This document shows, piece by piece, positions 11,261 to 19,916 of a stretch of DNA of 64,000 nt (its first letter is position 1; each line of letters begins with the position of its first letter). Origin of the DNA: Bacteroidales bacterium (lineage in GTDB: Bacteria > Bacteroidota > Bacteroidia > Bacteroidales > ML635J-15); assembly GCA_017620015.1 (NCBI GenBank), contig JAFZRE010000025.1, positions 62,001 through 126,000 of the forward strand, read 5' to 3'. The notes beneath the pieces were generated by a model. That model worked only from the letters and a program-made list of their open reading frames with translations. It searched no databases and was not told where the DNA came from. The translations under genes were made by a program, and so were the position numbers.

Positions 11261-12490
11261 ATGAATTTTGCAGAGGCTTATTCCGAAAGGTACTCTGTAG
11301 CACCAAAGATATTTGATGATAATCCCCGCAGCGATACGGGGATTATTGTTGTTATACCTTGCTACGACGATGAGTTCATTTTCACGACTTTGCTGTCGCT
11401 CGACTCTGCAAAAATGCCATCTTGTTCGGTTGAGGTGATTGTAGTTGTAAATTCTGCCGAGGATACCGAGATGTCTATTGTAGAGAAAAATAGACATATA
11501 TATGCCAAGCTTTGCGAAAAAAAGGATTCTTATCGGAATTTCAGTTTGCTGTCATATATAATAGAAGGTGTGCCGCACAAGATTGCCGGAGTTGGCAATG
11601 CTCGCAAGGTGGGCATGGACGAGGCAGTGTGGCGGTTCGCAGCCATTGAAAATCCGCGTGGTGTAGTCGTGTCGCTTGATGCCGATTGCTTGGTTTCAGA
11701 GGATTATTTTCTTGAAATATACTCAAGGTTCTATTGCTTGAAGGACAAACCAAAAGCCTGCACGTTGCAGTATCGACACAATTTCGATGAGAAATTGTAC
11801 TCCGAGCAGGAAATTTCCGCTTGCCGTAAATATGAAATGTATCTACGCTATTTCCGTTTGGCACAGAAAGTTGCTGGCATTCCCGTCTGTATGCATACCA
11901 TAGGTTCTTGTCTTGCCGTTACAGCCGAGGCATACGCTAAGATGGGTGGAATGTCGCGACGTCAGGCAGGGGAGGACTTTTATTTTTTGCAGAAGTTGGC
12001 ACAGCAGTCGTATGTCGCAACAATCAGTAAGCTAATAGTTTTTCCGTCGCCGTCGGTATCGGAGCGTGTGCCTTTTGGGACGGGGCGTTCGGTGAAGAAA
12101 ATTATTGAAACTGGCTCGTGTAAAGTTTATAATTTCGGACTTTTCCTATTGCTTAGGAAGTTCTATTCAAGTTTTGCGGAACTTTTTGATAATGAGCAAT
12201 GTGAAGTTTCAAATGAAATCGTTGCCTTTGTCGGAGAACAAAAATTGTGGGCTTTGGTTGACGAATGCCGTCGCAATACTTCCGACCGCAGGAATTTTGT
12301 GAAGCGTATGTTTGCAAAGTTCGATGTTTTCTTTATGATTAGGTTCTTGAATAATTTTGGAGAAACATCGGATTATGTTCCTGTAGATGTTGAAGTTGCT
12401 GTTAGCGAACTCCTTGATTATTATGGTGCAACGTCAATCGGAAATTTATATGATGACATTTTGGAATTGGATGTTTCCATTCCTAATTAG
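11261..12490 (+). CDS. glycosyltransferase family 2 protein
   Basis: A 409-residue GT-A fold glycosyltransferase. The N-terminal nucleotide-sugar strand is IIVVIPCYDDEFIFTTLLSL and the metal-binding DxD motif is in SLDADCL (Asp140-Asp142). The acceptor-side segment GGMSRRQAGEDFYFLQKL carries the ED motif common in GT2 enzymes. The C-terminal third has no recognisable domain and no clear membrane helix, so the enzyme is probably cytoplasmic or peripheral. It sits 3 bp after the OmpH-like gene and is surely in the same transcript. No other sugar genes are nearby, so the acceptor is unknown. Confidence 0.85.
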   Translation: MNFAEAYSERYSVAPKIFDDNPRSDTGIIVVIPCYDDEFIFTTLLSLDSAKMPSCSVEVIVVVNSAEDTEMSIVEKNRHIYAKLCEKKDSYRNFSLLSYIIEGVPHKIAGVGNARKVGMDEAVWRFAAIENPRGVVVSLDADCLVSEDYFLEIYSRFYCLKDKPKACTLQYRHNFDEKLYSEQEISACRKYEMYLRYFRLAQKVAGIPVCMHTIGSCLAVTAEAYAKMGGMSRRQAGEDFYFLQKLAQQSYVATISKLIVFPSPSVSERVPFGTGRSVKKIIETGSCKVYNFGLFLLLRKFYSSFAELFDNEQCEVSNEIVAFVGEQKLWALVDECRRNTSDRRNFVKRMFAKFDVFFMIRFLNNFGETSDYVPVDVEVAVSELLDYYGATSIGNLYDDILELDVSIPN

Positions 12491-12554
12491 AAATGTTTGG
12501 TCATTGCGGAAAAAAATAAAAACGATTTTATGTGTGCGAATTTGAAAATTAATT

Positions 12555-12562
12555 TATATTTG
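12555..12562 (+). promoter_or_regulatory. promoter -7 box of the small FISUMP gene
   Basis: TATATTTG followed by C matches TAnnTTTG and lies 15 bp before the ATG at 12578. Confidence 0.55.
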
Positions 12563-12577
12563 CACTAATATATTCTT

Positions 12578-13240
12578 ATGATGCGGTTTGTGTCGATAAT
12601 ATTGTCAATGTTGATTTGTGTACTAATGTACGCAGGCAATGTTTTTGCATTTGAAACATCGGCAGTGCCAGATACCGGTCGGATGGTCGATACGCGCGAC
12701 GGCAATTCGTACAAGACCGTAAAAATTGGAGACAAGGTGTGGATGGCAGAGAATCTGCGTTATGCTGATGGAATGAGCATAGGAACGGCAAAGAGCAATA
12801 AACCGCAAATCTATTATCCGAATGGAAATCAAAATAATGTGCAGGAATATGGCTATCTATATAATTGGCAGGCCGCAGTAAGTGCTTGTCCAGAAGGATG
12901 GCATTTGCCTACGAATTCCGATTGGAAACAGTTGAAGAATGATATTGGTGGAGATAATGCTGGTTCGCAGCTTGCAACTCGTCCTGAGTTATGGAACGAT
13001 GGTGCACTGGAACGAACTTCGATGTTTGGAAAGTCTGGATTTTCTGTACTTCCTGCTGGAAGTTTTGCTGTAAAGACATACGGCAATTTTGGTTCATTCG
13101 CATATTTTTGGTCGGCTACCGAGTATGAGTATTACAGTGGAAACGCGTATTACCGATACATATATTATAATTATTCAGGTGTCGTATCGAACTATAGCAG
13201 CAAGAGCGACGGATTCTCGGTGCGTTGCGTAAAGGATTAG
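12578..13240 (+). CDS. exported FISUMP-domain protein
   Basis: A 220-residue exported protein made almost wholly of one FISUMP (Fibrobacter succinogenes major paralogous) domain, a C-type-lectin-like fold related to formylglycine-generating enzyme. A signal peptide covers about residues 1-24. The domain begins at TRDGNSYKTVKIGDKVWMAEN and shows the standard markers GYLYNWQAAVSACPEGWHLPT, SGFSVLPAG and FWSATE, ending GFSVRCVKD. The segment just before the end is very rich in tyrosine and serine (about residues 178-208), as expected for the variable ligand face of this fold. Function is unknown; surface binding is a reasonable guess. A strong terminator follows. Confidence 0.85.
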   Translation: MMRFVSIILSMLICVLMYAGNVFAFETSAVPDTGRMVDTRDGNSYKTVKIGDKVWMAENLRYADGMSIGTAKSNKPQIYYPNGNQNNVQEYGYLYNWQAAVSACPEGWHLPTNSDWKQLKNDIGGDNAGSQLATRPELWNDGALERTSMFGKSGFSVLPAGSFAVKTYGNFGSFAYFWSATEYEYYSGNAYYRYIYYNYSGVVSNYSSKSDGFSVRCVKD

Positions 13241-13258
13241 TAGTCGAAATAAATACAA

Positions 13259-13286
13259 GAAAGGCGGATTTCTCCGCCTTTTTGTT
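13259..13286. terminator. bidirectional rho-independent terminator
   Basis: GGCGGA and TCCGCC arms around a TTTC-type loop, with an A-run on the left and a T-run on the right. It serves both convergent genes, the FISUMP gene and htpG. Confidence 0.85.
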
Positions 13287-13305
13287 TTTATGAGGAATGG
13301 TGAGG

Positions 13306-15366
13306 TTATTTCTTCAGTAAATCGACACTGCGTTCAACGAACTTGCTTAACGATTCGCCCTTGAGCAGGTTGTTTGCAAGCAATGCGAGGTCGAACAACT
13401 GGCTGACAATCTTCTGGCTCTTGCCGTATTCCTTGTAGAGGTCCCTGCGTTTGTCATCGTTCTCGTTAATCTGCTTGCGCAAATCGTCAAGACGATTCTT
13501 TTCTTCAACAGGCTTTTCGTCTTCGGTCTTGTACTGCTTCATCTTTTCATCAAGAGCGTCCTTCTCGGCTTTTAGCTTGTCGGCTTCGGCGTTGATTTCG
13601 TTGCGCTTGTCGGCAGTTGCCTTCTCCAAGTCCTTGCTTATGCCAACGATAAGCGGATGGTTGGTATTGACGATAACCTTGTAGTCATCAGGCATATCGC
13701 GGTAGAAATTTGTTCCGCCGCTGAATGCCGACATATCCTTCATACGACGCATGAATTCTTCGCGTACAATCACTACTGGCATATCTTCGGGCGACATGCT
13801 GTCGCTTACGACGTAGAAACGCTTGTCTTCGGGAGTTACGCCTTGGAATGCCCATTTGATGTTGTCCTGCTCGTTGGCACCGAGAACCGATTCAATCTTT
13901 TCTTCCTTGCGGATAAGGTTGTCAATGATGTCGGAATCGACACGGACAAAATGGCATTCGCCGAACTTCTGTTCAAGGAAGTTGATGAAGTGGATGTCGA
14001 GCTGACCGTCCATCAGAAGCACGTCGTAGCCTTTGCCCTTGGCAGCCTGAATGTACGAATACTGGTCTTCGACATCGGTTGCATAGAGGTAAACGAGCTG
14101 TTTGTCCTTGTCGGTCTGTTCCGGTTCAATCTTCTTCTTGTATTCTTCGAAAGTGAAGTATTTACCTTCGGTATTCTTGATAAGTGCGAATTTTTCTGCC
14201 TTTTCGTAGAACTTTTCGTCAGACATCATACCGAACTCGATGAACAACTTTATGTCGTCCCATTTCTTTTCGAACTCGCTGCGGTCGTTCTTGAAAATCT
14301 CGGCAAGACGGTCGCCAACCTTCTTGGTAATGTGGCTCGAAATCTTCTTTACATTTGAATCGCTCTGCAAGTAGCTTCTCGAAACGTTCAGCGGAATGTC
14401 TGGAGAATCGAGAACACCATGCAACAACATAAGGTATTCAGGAACAATGCCTTCGACTGAGTCGGTAACGAAAACCTGATTGCAGTAAAGTTGAATCTTG
14501 TTCTTGTTTACATCAAGGTTCGACTTCAGTTTCGGGAAATAGAGGATACCTGTCAGGTTGAACGGGTAATCGACGTTCAGGTGGATGTAGAACAAAGGTT
14601 CCTCGAAGTTCATCGGGTAAAGTTCGTGGTAGAACTTCATGTAGTCCTCTTCTTTGAGGTCTGTAGGTTTCTTCTTCCAAGCGGGATTTGTATTGTTGAT
14701 GATGTTGTCTTCGGCGGTTTCCTGCTCCTTGCCGTCCTTCCATTCCTTTTTCTTTCCGAAAACGACTGGTACTGGCAAGAATTTGCAGTATTTCTCAAGC
14801 ATTTCCTTGATTCTGTTCTCTTCGAGGAATTCTTCCGATTCGCTGTCGATGTGCAGGATGATGTCGGTACCGATTTCGGGCTTTTCGGTTTCTTCGAGAG
14901 TGTATTCGGGGTCGCCGTTGCACTCCCAGCGAACAGCCTGAGCACCATCGCGGTACGACTTGGTGATGATTTCTACCTTTTCGGAAACCATGAACGACGA
15001 GTAGAAGCCGAGACCGAAATGACCGATGATTGAATTTGCGATATCCTTGTACTTGTCGAGGAAGTCGCCTGCACCTGAAAATGCAATCTGGTTGATGTAC
15101 TTGTCAACTTCTTCGGCGGTCATACCTATGCCGTTGTCGCTGACGGTGATGGTCTTTGCGTCCTTGTTAACCGATACCTTTACTTTGATGTCGTCGGTAT
15201 TTCCTTTGTATTCGCCCGACTGCGACAAGGTTTTAAGTTTCTGACTTGCATCTACTGCGTTGGATACCAATTCCCTAAGGAAAATTTCGTGGTCTGAGTA
15301 TAAGAACTTCTTTATTACGGGGAAGATGTTTTCGGTGGTAACACCTATATTTCCTTTATTTGCCAT
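13306..15366 (-). CDS. htpG: molecular chaperone HtpG (Hsp90)
   Basis: Bacterial Hsp90, a cytosolic ATP-dependent chaperone. At 686 residues it is a little longer than E. coli HtpG, as is common in Bacteroidota. The GHKL ATPase domain shows FLRELVSNAVDASQK (catalytic Glu and Mg-binding Asn), SDNGIGMT and GHFGLGFYSSFMV. The middle domain follows with NVSRSYLQSD. A charged segment rich in Lys, Glu and Asp (about residues 590-650) precedes the C-terminal dimerisation part. No heat-shock operator was recognised upstream, and the upstream gap is filled with repeats. Confidence 0.97.
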   Translation of the reverse strand: MANKGNIGVTTENIFPVIKKFLYSDHEIFLRELVSNAVDASQKLKTLSQSGEYKGNTDDIKVKVSVNKDAKTITVSDNGIGMTAEEVDKYINQIAFSGAGDFLDKYKDIANSIIGHFGLGFYSSFMVSEKVEIITKSYRDGAQAVRWECNGDPEYTLEETEKPEIGTDIILHIDSESEEFLEENRIKEMLEKYCKFLPVPVVFGKKKEWKDGKEQETAEDNIINNTNPAWKKKPTDLKEEDYMKFYHELYPMNFEEPLFYIHLNVDYPFNLTGILYFPKLKSNLDVNKNKIQLYCNQVFVTDSVEGIVPEYLMLLHGVLDSPDIPLNVSRSYLQSDSNVKKISSHITKKVGDRLAEIFKNDRSEFEKKWDDIKLFIEFGMMSDEKFYEKAEKFALIKNTEGKYFTFEEYKKKIEPEQTDKDKQLVYLYATDVEDQYSYIQAAKGKGYDVLLMDGQLDIHFINFLEQKFGECHFVRVDSDIIDNLIRKEEKIESVLGANEQDNIKWAFQGVTPEDKRFYVVSDSMSPEDMPVVIVREEFMRRMKDMSAFSGGTNFYRDMPDDYKVIVNTNHPLIVGISKDLEKATADKRNEINAEADKLKAEKDALDEKMKQYKTEDEKPVEEKNRLDDLRKQINENDDKRRDLYKEYGKSQKIVSQLFDLALLANNLLKGESLSKFVERSVDLLKK

Positions 15367-15446
15367 AGTTTGAATTTTTTAGTTTTGCCGCACTTTTTCA
15401 AATGCTGTGCCACTGGGGAAAAGGTGACAATTTGTCATGGATGGTG

Positions 15447-15557
15447 GGCTAACAGGCTGGCAGGCTTGCAGTCGAACGGTCTCGCAGTCTCTTAGTCTTG
15501 CTGTCTAACTGTCTCACAGACTGACTGCTCGATTGCTCTTCTTTCTGCCTGTTAGCC
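15447..15557. repeat. 111-bp unit bounded by 11-bp inverted repeats
   Basis: GGCTAACAGGC at 15447-15457 is matched exactly by its reverse complement GCCTGTTAGCC at 15547-15557. The interior is a degenerate array of CAGTCT/GTCTAAC words, similar to the sequence at 37915-37975. No flanking direct repeat was found, so transposition is not demonstrated. Confidence 0.6.
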
Positions 15558-15636
15558 TTCAACCACTTGAACTTTAAACTGTTGAACTTTGAACCAGCGT
15601 TAGATATTGAATTCCCAATAATATATTTTATTGTAC

Positions 15637-15656
15637 AGACGCAAAATTTTGCGTCT
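15637..15656. repeat. 20-bp perfect palindrome
   Basis: AGACGCAAAATTTTGCGTCT is its own reverse complement. It lies alone between other repeats and is not next to a gene end, so it is more likely a dispersed palindromic repeat than a terminator. Confidence 0.7.
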
Positions 15657-15871
15657 CAACAGAAACGGCGAAGCCATAGAAACGCCGAAGGCATTGAACG
15701 GCGTACTTCGACTGTGCTCAGCACAAGTAGCCCTCAACGAAGTTAACCTTTAGCTCGGCGTAAGCCAAACTTTGAAACGGCTATAGCCATAGAAACGTCG
15801 AAAGCATTCAACCGGCTTTAGCCATCAAACCTTTGAACTTTAAACTGTTGAACATTGAACCTGCTTTAGCC

Positions 15872-16381
15872 CTAACTTATTATTGAAGCGACTACGGTCT
15901 GTATTATTGTTAATGTGATGATGATAACGGCGATAATTAGTGCGATGTGCAGGGTGCGTTTGTTTTTCTTCATGTCGTATTTGCTGACAATTCTGTTGAG
16001 TGTTGGCGGCAGTTTGAAGTATAACATTTTGTCGTTCTTAACAAAGGCATCAGCACGCAAGTCGCTCGATGACATTTTGAGTTCTCGGTTGTCGCTGTCG
16101 GTAAGGACGATTACGGAAATTTCCTTGTCTATGTTTTTTATCATTGGCAAAATGTCAACTACAGACTTTGTGTTAAGTCCGTGACTTATAATCATGTCGT
16201 TGATGATTACTATTGTGTAGTTGTCGTTTTTCTGGTTGCGAAGTTTCGACAGAAAGCTCTGTACCGACGATTCCGTGGTTAGCTTGTATTTATGGTCGTA
16301 GGTGAAATTGTTGTAAAACTCCATTAGGAACAACGGGTCGTTGTCAACTAGATATATTTCGATTTCCTTTGTGTTCTTCAT
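15872..16381 (-). CDS. receiver-domain protein with C-terminal membrane anchor
   Basis: A 169-residue protein with a CheY-like receiver domain (about 7-130) followed by a short basic linker (KKNKR) and one hydrophobic helix at the very C-terminus (about 145-168). The receiver keeps the acidic pair (Asp13 and Asp15 in LVDND), the likely phospho-acceptor Asp62 in IIND, the switch Thr94 in VLTDSD and Lys115 in FVKND, so it should be able to be phosphorylated. There is no DNA-binding or enzymatic output domain. The layout predicts a tail-anchored receiver facing the cytoplasm. It starts 3 bp after the exported-protein gene, so the two form an operon. No histidine kinase is in the window. Confidence 0.75.
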   Translation of the reverse strand: MKNTKEIEIYLVDNDPLFLMEFYNNFTYDHKYKLTTESSVQSFLSKLRNQKNDNYTIVIINDMIISHGLNTKSVVDILPMIKNIDKEISVIVLTDSDNRELKMSSSDLRADAFVKNDKMLYFKLPPTLNRIVSKYDMKKNKRTLHIALIIAVIIITLTIIQTVVASIIS

Positions 16382-16384
16382 GGC

Positions 16385-17278
16385 TTAGAAATCGTGCGAT
16401 GCGCCGTGGCGCTTGATTCTGTTGACTATAGGGTTCTTCTGGTAGTTGATTGCAATTTCTGGGTCGATGTTGCTTTCCAGCAGCCAGCGGCCGCCCTTGA
16501 ACGCTAGCGCATCGTACGACATGTCGGGACCATAGTACTGGTACATGTCCTTGAACCTGTCTTCGGCAGGCGAAAGGTGGTCGATGACTATTATCTTGCG
16601 CTTGTCGTTGTAGCGCAGCAACATGGTGGCACGGTCAGCATATTCAAAGATTAGTCGGCTGGAAATCACTCTGTTGGCCTTGAACATCTTTTTCTCAAAT
16701 ACGGGAATGCCCCTTTTGGTGAAAGAAAGCACTTCGATAATCTTCCTGTTGATGAGGTTGTCGGCGCCATCCCAGCCAATAAGTGTGTAGTATGTGCGTG
16801 AGTTCCATGATGTTGTTATGCATTCGTAATAAATGCAGCCGTACCATTCTGATGTCGTGTAGTATTCGAGTACCTTTTGGGGGTCAAATTGATTCCTGTT
16901 GCGGCGGTCCTGTAGGCTGTAAACATTGATTTTTCCGCTGGCCTTCTGTTGTACGAATCCGAAATATTTGAACGAGCCGTCGGTATAGCAGAGGTTCCAT
17001 GTGTATATCCTAAGTGCGTTGTCGCTTGACTTGAGGCACGAAAGATTTTTCACCGTGTCGATTGCGTGTTCAAATGAGCCTGATGTGTGCAAAAACTTGT
17101 TTATGGTCTCTATTATTTCTTTGTTCAGGCTTTCCTTTTGTGCATCTGTTTTTGCTTGTGCGACTTCGGAGAAAAGGCTGTTGAGAGTGTCAACTACTGG
17201 CTTGAAATTCTGGTCGTTCTTCGATTGCGCGAGGAACGGCGTGACTATCAGTAATATGACGAACAATATCCTTTTCAT
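16385..17278 (-). CDS. exported protein of unknown function
   Basis: A 297-residue exported protein. The ATG at 17278 is chosen because it opens a normal signal peptide (MKRILFVILLIVTPFLAQS); an in-frame ATG seven codons upstream would only add a polar tail. The mature protein starts with a Lys/Asp/Asn-rich helix and then has a beta-rich core with many aromatic residues (EWYGCIYYECITT, YYTLIGWDG, MYQYYGPDMSYDALAFKGG). I do not recognise a named domain; similar proteins seem to occur in other Bacteroidales. It is the first gene of a two-gene operon with the membrane-anchored receiver, which suggests a shared role. Confidence 0.75.
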   Translation of the reverse strand: MKRILFVILLIVTPFLAQSKNDQNFKPVVDTLNSLFSEVAQAKTDAQKESLNKEIIETINKFLHTSGSFEHAIDTVKNLSCLKSSDNALRIYTWNLCYTDGSFKYFGFVQQKASGKINVYSLQDRRNRNQFDPQKVLEYYTTSEWYGCIYYECITTSWNSRTYYTLIGWDGADNLINRKIIEVLSFTKRGIPVFEKKMFKANRVISSRLIFEYADRATMLLRYNDKRKIIVIDHLSPAEDRFKDMYQYYGPDMSYDALAFKGGRWLLESNIDPEIAINYQKNPIVNRIKRHGASHDF

Positions 17279-17296
17279 CTCAGAAGTAAAATTTGA

Positions 17297-17325
17297 CAAA
17301 GGTAGTTAAAAAACGGATATGCAAA
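17297..17325 (-). promoter_or_regulatory. promoter of the exported protein/receiver operon
   Basis: On the minus strand a -7 box TACCTTTG (17297-17304) lies 17 bp downstream of a TTTG (17322-17325), close to the Bacteroidetes -33/-7 arrangement, and 18 bp before the ATG at 17278. Confidence 0.6.
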
Positions 17326-17513
17326 AAAAATATTATTTCTGTGTAATGATTTTTTGCAAAAACAAGCTTTGCTGTGTGCGATTTTTGGGCTTCCGTTTAG
17401 AAATTTTGTCGTTTTTTTTTGACAAGTAAGCAAAATGCACTTATTTTTTATTAACAATGCGAATATTATTTTGATACTCAAAGTAATATGTGGTAAAAAA
17501 AAATGTTTGTAGC

Positions 17514-17545
17514 TTTGGCTGTGAAAAACAAAAGCAGTAACTTGC
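17514..17545 (+). promoter_or_regulatory. promoter of the mre operon
   Basis: TTTG (17514-17517), a 20-bp spacer and TAACTTGC (17538-17545), one base off TAnnTTTG. It lies 26 bp before the mreB ATG. The rest of the 293-bp divergent gap is A+T-rich with no other feature seen. Confidence 0.5.
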
Positions 17546-17571
17546 AATGCTAAATTTTATGTGTAAGAGGT

Positions 17572-18594
17572 ATGGCATTTTTTTCGTTTTTACAGCAGGA
17601 GATTGCAATGGATCTCGGAACTGCAAACACCATAATAATCCACAACGATAAGATAGTTGTTGACGAACCGTCTATTGTTGCTATTGAAGAGAAGACAGGC
17701 AAACTTGTGGCTGTTGGTGACAAGGCGCGGCAGATGCACGGCAAGACGCATGAAGGATTGAAGACCATTCGTCCGCTCCGCGACGGTGTGATCGCCGACT
17801 TCAACGCTGCTGAGCTTATGATTCGTGGAATGATTAAGATGGTGAACAAGAATAGGAATTGGATAAACCCTTCGCTTAAGATGGTTATCGGCGTACCGTC
17901 GGGTAGCACCGAAGTTGAACTTCGTGCTGTACGCGACTCGTCGGAACATGCAGGCGGACGTGAGGTTTATATGATATACGAGCCTATGGCAGCCGCAATC
18001 GGTATCGGCATGGACGTAGAGGCTCCGCAGGGAAACATGGTGGTCGATATAGGTGGCGGAACAACCGAAATCGCTGTCATTTCACTTGGCGGTACTGTTG
18101 AAAAGGAGTCGGTGCGTACGGCTGGCGACGACTTTACAAACGACATCATGGAGTATATGCGCCGTCAGCATAACATCAGGGTGGGTGAAAGAACCGCTGA
18201 GGCTATCAAGATTAACGTCGGTGCTGCTATTCCAGAACTCGACAATCCGCCGGCAGAATTCATCGTGCGTGGACCCCACCAGATGACGGCATTGCCACTT
18301 GAAATCCCTGTATCGCACCAGGAAATCGCTCACTGCATCGACCGTTCAATATCTAAGATTGAACAAGCTCTGATGTCGGTGCTCGAAAAGACTCCACCAG
18401 AGCTTTATGCCGACATATATAATAAAGGTATTTTCCTTACTGGTGGCGGTGCGTTGTTAAGAGGACTCGACAAGCGTCTGTCCGACAAGACTAATATTCC
18501 AGTACATGTTTCCGAGGATCCGCTTCACGCAGTTGCTCGCGGTACTGGCATCGCCTTGAAGAATGTTGACAAGTTCCAGTTCTTGCTGAGATAA
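17572..18594 (+). CDS. mreB: rod shape-determining protein MreB
   Basis: Bacterial actin that guides lateral wall synthesis. At 340 residues it is normal length. The actin-fold nucleotide motifs are all present: phosphate 1 (AMDLGTANTIIIH), phosphate 2 (MVVDIGGGTTEIAVIS), the connecting segments (YEPMAAAIGIG) and the adenosine motif (IFLTGGGALLRGLDK). The N-terminal FFSFLQQ is short and amphipathic, suitable for membrane binding. It is the first gene of mreB-mreC-mreD-mrdA-rodA, the cell-elongation operon. Confidence 0.97.
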   Translation: MAFFSFLQQEIAMDLGTANTIIIHNDKIVVDEPSIVAIEEKTGKLVAVGDKARQMHGKTHEGLKTIRPLRDGVIADFNAAELMIRGMIKMVNKNRNWINPSLKMVIGVPSGSTEVELRAVRDSSEHAGGREVYMIYEPMAAAIGIGMDVEAPQGNMVVDIGGGTTEIAVISLGGTVEKESVRTAGDDFTNDIMEYMRRQHNIRVGERTAEAIKINVGAAIPELDNPPAEFIVRGPHQMTALPLEIPVSHQEIAHCIDRSISKIEQALMSVLEKTPPELYADIYNKGIFLTGGGALLRGLDKRLSDKTNIPVHVSEDPLHAVARGTGIALKNVDKFQFLLR

Positions 18595-18603
18595 TTTCAG
18601 ACG

Positions 18604-19413
18604 ATGAGAAATCTGCTCGACTTTGTCGTTAAATACGCATATTTCATTCTCTTTATACTGCTCGAGGTCTTGTGCCTCGTGCTGTTTTTTTCGTCAAACC
18701 CATTTCAAAGGTATGGCTTTGCCACTTCAGCCAATGTGGTGACAGGTGCAATTGCAGAGAAATGGGCTGGCGTTGTGCAGTATGTAAGTTTGGCTGATGA
18801 GAATGAAGCTCTGAAAAAGGAAAATGCCGACTTGCGCAACCGTCTCGAAGCTTATAGGCGAAGCAGTATCCCTGTGCTTGACAAGAAATTTGAATACATT
18901 CCTGCATCGGTAATTTCGGCTACAACAAATAGGGAGAAAAATACCATAACGGTAAACGCTGGTCGGAATGCGGGGATGGAAGTCGAAATGGGTGTTATCG
19001 GTCGCGACGGTGTAGTCGGTATCGTAAGTTCGGTGTCGGACAAGTATGCTGTCATTATGCCAATCATTCATCCAGATGTGCGAATAAGCGTAAAACTTGC
19101 CGAAAACGGATATTTCGGTTCTCTGTCGTGGAATGGCCGTGATGTTAGGGTTGCTACATTTTCAGAAGTGCCTGGTTATGTTGATGTCAGGATTGGAGAT
19201 GAAGTCGTGACAAGTGGTTTCTCTGCAATTTTCCCCGAAGGAGTCCCTGTGGGTTATGTAAAGAGCTTCGAGAAGGACCTTTCTACCGACTTTTATACAA
19301 TAGATGTGGAACTATATACCGATTTCCATAATATCAAGTATGTGTATGCAATATTGAACAAAAATAAGGAGGAGTTGAAGGCTTCCGACGATAAGGCTCA
19401 GAAAAAGAAATGA
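18604..19413 (+). CDS. mreC: rod shape-determining protein MreC
   Basis: A bitopic inner-membrane scaffold of the elongasome, 269 residues. One membrane helix (about 10-30) is followed by a short coiled coil (DENEALKKENADLRNRLEAY, about 60-80) and the beta-barrel periplasmic domain with the typical ITVNAGRNAGMEVEMGVIG and GVVGIVSSVSDKYAVIMPI segments. The C-terminus is charged. Its stop overlaps the mreD start by four bases (ATGA), showing translational coupling. Confidence 0.95.
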   Translation: MRNLLDFVVKYAYFILFILLEVLCLVLFFSSNPFQRYGFATSANVVTGAIAEKWAGVVQYVSLADENEALKKENADLRNRLEAYRRSSIPVLDKKFEYIPASVISATTNREKNTITVNAGRNAGMEVEMGVIGRDGVVGIVSSVSDKYAVIMPIIHPDVRISVKLAENGYFGSLSWNGRDVRVATFSEVPGYVDVRIGDEVVTSGFSAIFPEGVPVGYVKSFEKDLSTDFYTIDVELYTDFHNIKYVYAILNKNKEELKASDDKAQKKK

Positions 19414-19916
19414 TTGACAAACTGAAATACATATTGTACTTTATTGTGCTGTTGCTTGTGCAGACACTGATTCTCGACCAGATTTGCGTGAGCGTGTATG
19501 TCAATGCTTTCGTCTATATCCTGTTCATCATGATGTTGCCGATTGAAACCAATAAGTATCTTGTGCTTCTGCTCGGACTTCTTATGGGATTGTGCGTTGA
19601 CCTTTTCGGTTCAACGTTGGGACTTCATGCTTCGGCGGGACTGCTGGTGGCGTTTGTAAGGACGTTTGCCCTTGACCTTTATTCTCCGCACGACGGATAC
19701 GAGTCGAACAAACAGCTTAATGTACGCAACTATGGCTACTACTGGTTCTTTAGGTATGCCATAACACTAATCTTAATTCACCACCTTTGGATATTCTTCC
19801 TTGAAAGCTTCAGTTTTGCAAACATACTGTTTACCTTGGCTAAGGTCGGTGTGAGCTCGCTGACTTCGCTTGCTGTCATTATGCTGTTCCATCTTTTGCT
19901 TATGTCGCGGAAATGA
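19410..19916 (+). CDS. mreD: rod shape-determining protein MreD
   Basis: A 168-residue polytopic membrane protein with five or six hydrophobic helices, matching MreD in size and topology. The conserved central stretch LVLLLGLLMGLCVDLFGSTLGLHASAGLL includes the GLxxDLFxS-like motif of the family. It lies between mreC and mrdA and overlaps both by four bases, which fixes the identification despite the low sequence conservation of MreD proteins. Confidence 0.93.
   Translation: MIDKLKYILYFIVLLLVQTLILDQICVSVYVNAFVYILFIMMLPIETNKYLVLLLGLLMGLCVDLFGSTLGLHASAGLLVAFVRTFALDLYSPHDGYESNKQLNVRNYGYYWFFRYAITLILIHHLWIFFLESFSFANILFTLAKVGVSSLTSLAVIMLFHLLLMSRK

Larger units (their letters stand above)
15367..15871. 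repeat. 505-bp repeat-filled intergenic region
   Basis: A non-coding gap made mostly of repeats. In order: an 111-bp unit closed by perfect 11-bp inverted repeats (15447-15557), GAACTTTAAACTGTTGAAC-type units (near 15568-15600 and again near 15835), a 20-bp perfect palindrome (15637-15656), and a dispersed repeat rich in GAAACGGCGAAGCCAT-like units (15660-15830) that recurs inverted at 37780-37900. No promoter for htpG could be picked out. Confidence 0.65.

Noticed and set aside
12578..13240. The small FISUMP gene as a second DGR target
   Set aside because: Its end is tyrosine-rich, but the codons are mostly NAT and mixed rather than NNC, and an ordinary terminator follows instead of a GC-rich hairpin.
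13657..14358. A 233-codon open frame on the plus strand
   Set aside because: It is antisense to htpG and has low-complexity composition with no signal or domain.
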